From NCBI GenBank assembly GCA_019359075.1, contig JAHHIB010000093.1:1-34353 (forward strand): DNA of 34,353 nucleotides, read 5' to 3'. Of the stretch, positions 32,936-34,353 are shown in pieces. A program made the translations under genes and the position numbers. How positions within the stretch are numbered: the first letter of the stretch is position 1; each line of letters opens with the position of its first letter. Under the pieces are notes generated by a model. The model did not search any database. It was not told the DNA's origin and saw nothing but the letters and a program-made list of their open reading frames with translations. Origin of the DNA: Kalymmatonema hyalinum WJT4-NPBG1. Its GTDB lineage: Bacteria > Cyanobacteriota > Cyanobacteriia > Cyanobacteriales > Nostocaceae.

Positions 32936-33198
32936 TGTGTTCTGAACTTCTTAAGGGTTTGAAGATCCTGTTCTAATTCAGCTTCGTCATAATTCAGGTA
33001 AACACCCATCCGTTTCAAAAAAGCATGGGTTTCTAGACGTGATGGTAATTGAAGTATCTGCCCTACTTCAGCAGTGCTAATCTCACCACAACGATAAGCA
33101 TCAGCGACAACCGTTTCTAGGAGCCGACGAGAAAGGCTTCCCCATGCTTGGTTTAGCCGCTGAGCAATTTCATCAGGAATTTCAACCGTTATTTGCAT
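32932..33198 (-). CDS. UPF0175-family antitoxin
   Basis: This is an 88-residue protein of the UPF0175 family. The N-terminal ITVEIPDEIAQRLNQAWGSL is followed by a helix-turn-helix-like region, CGEISTAEVGQILQLPSRLETHAFLKRMGVYL, and an acidic C-terminus (YDEAELEQDLQTLKKF). Such proteins pair with DUF3368 toxins, neutralise them and probably repress their own promoter. The ATG at 33196-33198 begins at the usual place. The gene order (antitoxin first) and four-base overlap are typical. The promoter should lie at 33199-33300, where I see no clear operator repeat. Confidence 0.85.
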   Translation of the reverse strand: MQITVEIPDEIAQRLNQAWGSLSRRLLETVVADAYRCGEISTAEVGQILQLPSRLETHAFLKRMGVYLNYDEAELEQDLQTLKKFRTQ

Positions 33199-33370
33199 AG
33201 TGCATTCAAGCTACAGCTATAAGCTTAGTTCTATAGTAAGCGATCGCCCTACCCTGAGTTCGTACCACTGAAACTATCACCCTATCGCAATAGAAAGCGT
33301 GTTTTGTCTCTAAGCTGCATAAGTTGGTGTCTGCTTACACTATCAGGACTTACGCAACTGGCACAAGCGA

Positions 33371-33391
33371 CAGCGCGGCAACGCCGCGCTG
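33371..33391. repeat. GC-rich short hairpin
   Basis: CAGCGCGGC, AAC, GCCGCGCTG form a perfect nine-base stem next to the end of the transposase relic. It is one of the short palindromes that also invade coding frames in this window. Confidence 0.6.
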
Positions 33392-33403
33392 AGCGCCAAA
33401 CAA

Positions 33404-34222
33404 CTAGACGATAAACATAGGAACATCCGGACGTTTTAGTTGCTGAATTAAATAATTTGACAGCAATCCATGTTTAATTTGATAAATGGTTTGACCAGTT
33501 TGATAAGCGCGCATCTTTAAGTCTAAGCCAAACTAAAATAGCGCAAGCAATATGATTTCTTTGAATGCGACCCTTACGACATTGACATGATTCAACACCA
33601 GTCAATTGTTTTAATTCTCTATGAAACTCCTCAATTTTCCACCGTTCGCGTCAGCGTGCCGAAGGCATACTTTACACACTTTTTGTACAATGTCCGTAGA
33701 AGATTGAGAGAAATCGTTTGTGGCGATAAAATCTGTTCTGTCGGTAGAGACAGTTACCCGGAATTTCACTTGTTTCGTACGAGGGAACTTTTTTATTTTA
33801 ATCTTCTTGCCTGATTTTAACTCATTTTCATTCCAAGATAAAAATTCAATTTTTGTATAGTTTTCTTGACCTCCCGTATCATCAACTAGTCGATTCCGTT
33901 TGAGAGGGCAATAATAATTTTTTCCTAAATCATCGATGTATAACATTAATTTATTTGTGGCATACCAACTATCCATTAAGACTGATCGAAACGCTAAAGC
34001 CTGATTATATACAAGGTTTTGCAGCATCTCAGTCACATGATCTATCTTTGTCTTTCCATCTGATTCTGGGTCATAAATTCGATAGTCAATTATCCAATAC
34101 TTTCCTGTTTCCGGATTGACATATACACAATTTATTAGTCCAACCCCTCGAATTACGCCATGTTCATTACCACTATATTGGTATCTACTTATCTCGATAT
34201 AAGAGAGCATATCGTTTATCAA
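33404..34222 (-). pseudogene. IS4-type DDE transposase, broken by frameshifts
   Basis: The minus strand holds a transposase in pieces. The first piece (from about 34222) reads YQYSGNEHGVIRGVGLINCV, ALAFRSVLMDSWYATNK (with a catalytic Asp), and FIATNDFSQSSTDIVQKVCK. There a 23-base foreign repeat (33648-33670) breaks the frame. It resumes as ERWKIEEFHRELKQLTGVES, which carries the R-x3-E-x6-K part of the IS4 signature, and runs to LVWLRLKD. A further small frameshift near 33510 is followed by AYQTGQTIYQIKHGLLSNYL and a stop at 33404. At the 5' end the frame also seems to shift near 34205 (DKRYA then IEISRYQYSG), and the first catalytic Asp region is gone. This copy cannot make an active enzyme. 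Confidence 0.8.
33648..33670. repeat. 23-bp palindromic repeat inserted into the transposase
   Basis: The insert contains the hairpin GTGCCGAAGGCA and splits the codons for Lys and Glu of VCK-ERWKIEE. Removing exactly these 23 bases restores the frame. The GTGCCGAAGGCATAC word is typical of short dispersed palindromes in filamentous cyanobacteria. Confidence 0.75.
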
Positions 34223-34298
34223 TTACTGGTAAACGTTCAGGGGGTGCATAGAAAATGCAAAACACCCGGATGTTGAATCAAACAATAAAGCAATAAAA

Positions 34299-34353
34299 TT
34301 AAGCAGCTTTCAATAAGTCTTTTTGAGCGCAAGAAGTAGCAACTTCAGGGAGC
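34299..34353 (-). other. Possible C-terminus of a gene entering from beyond the window
   Basis: The minus strand is open from the window edge to a TAA at 34299-34301, ending LPEVATSCAQKDLLKAA. Seventeen residues are too few to identify it. Between it and the transposase relic, 34235-34270 holds a GGGTG...CACCC inverted pair. Confidence 0.2.

Overview
The window looks like chromosomal DNA from a cyanobacterium, most likely a filamentous, large-genome one (Nostocales type). The octamer GCGATCGC (HIP1) recurs throughout. Many families are typical of cyanobacteria: DUF4336, the AAA-like/WD40 protein, the PAS/GAF/GGDEF protein, a class I aldolase of the DhnA type, and a UPF0175/DUF3368 toxin-antitoxin pair. 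Palindromic dispersed repeats are abundant. I see no rRNA, tRNA or CRISPR array.

Layout. 1-2365 is the wreck of a nonribosomal peptide synthetase (NRPS) locus. It holds the edge of an IS982-like transposase, the last half of an epimerization domain, then a frameshifted condensation domain that has lost its catalytic His and runs in frame into an IS630 transposase tail. 2488-6175 holds an intact DUF4336 gene and, convergent to it, an FdhF/YdeP-type molybdopterin oxidoreductase. 6790-12173 is a two-gene signalling unit: an AAA-like NTPase fused to a degenerate GGDEF domain, then an AAA-like NTPase with one membrane span and 14 WD40 repeats. 12306-13388 is fructose-bisphosphate aldolase, followed by about 1.1 kb without a gene but with three terminator hairpins. 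14536-21717 holds a polytopic membrane protein, an IS630 relic, a small exported protein, aspartate aminotransferase, a glycosyltransferase-TPR protein, and a DUF89/ARMT1-like protein. 21945-25007 holds a long PAS-PAS-GAF-GGDEF protein with a Cys-rich AhpD-like N-terminus, and an XRE-type regulator.

25008-29761 is an accessory, decaying region. It contains a Trypco1 (CU044_2847 family) gene divergent from a caspase-like gene broken by a stop codon, the 3' end of a group II intron with domain V and a frameshifted maturase tail, an exported CVNH lectin-like gene, a transposase relic, a possible IS200/IS605 right-end hairpin, a TPR gene built from 120-bp DNA repeats, and a 21-bp tandem array split by a palindromic element. 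30001-34353 holds a small conserved-looking gene, an exported metallophosphoesterase, the toxin-antitoxin pair and a broken IS4-type transposase.

How the genes fit together. Most intact genes look like independent single-gene units. The units with visible coupling are the two AAA-like genes (59 bp apart, same strand), the antitoxin/toxin pair (ATGA overlap) and the divergent Trypco1/caspase pair. The most interesting material is the decayed Trypco1/caspase region, the paired AAA-like signalling proteins, and the repeat elements, some of which have inserted into coding frames.
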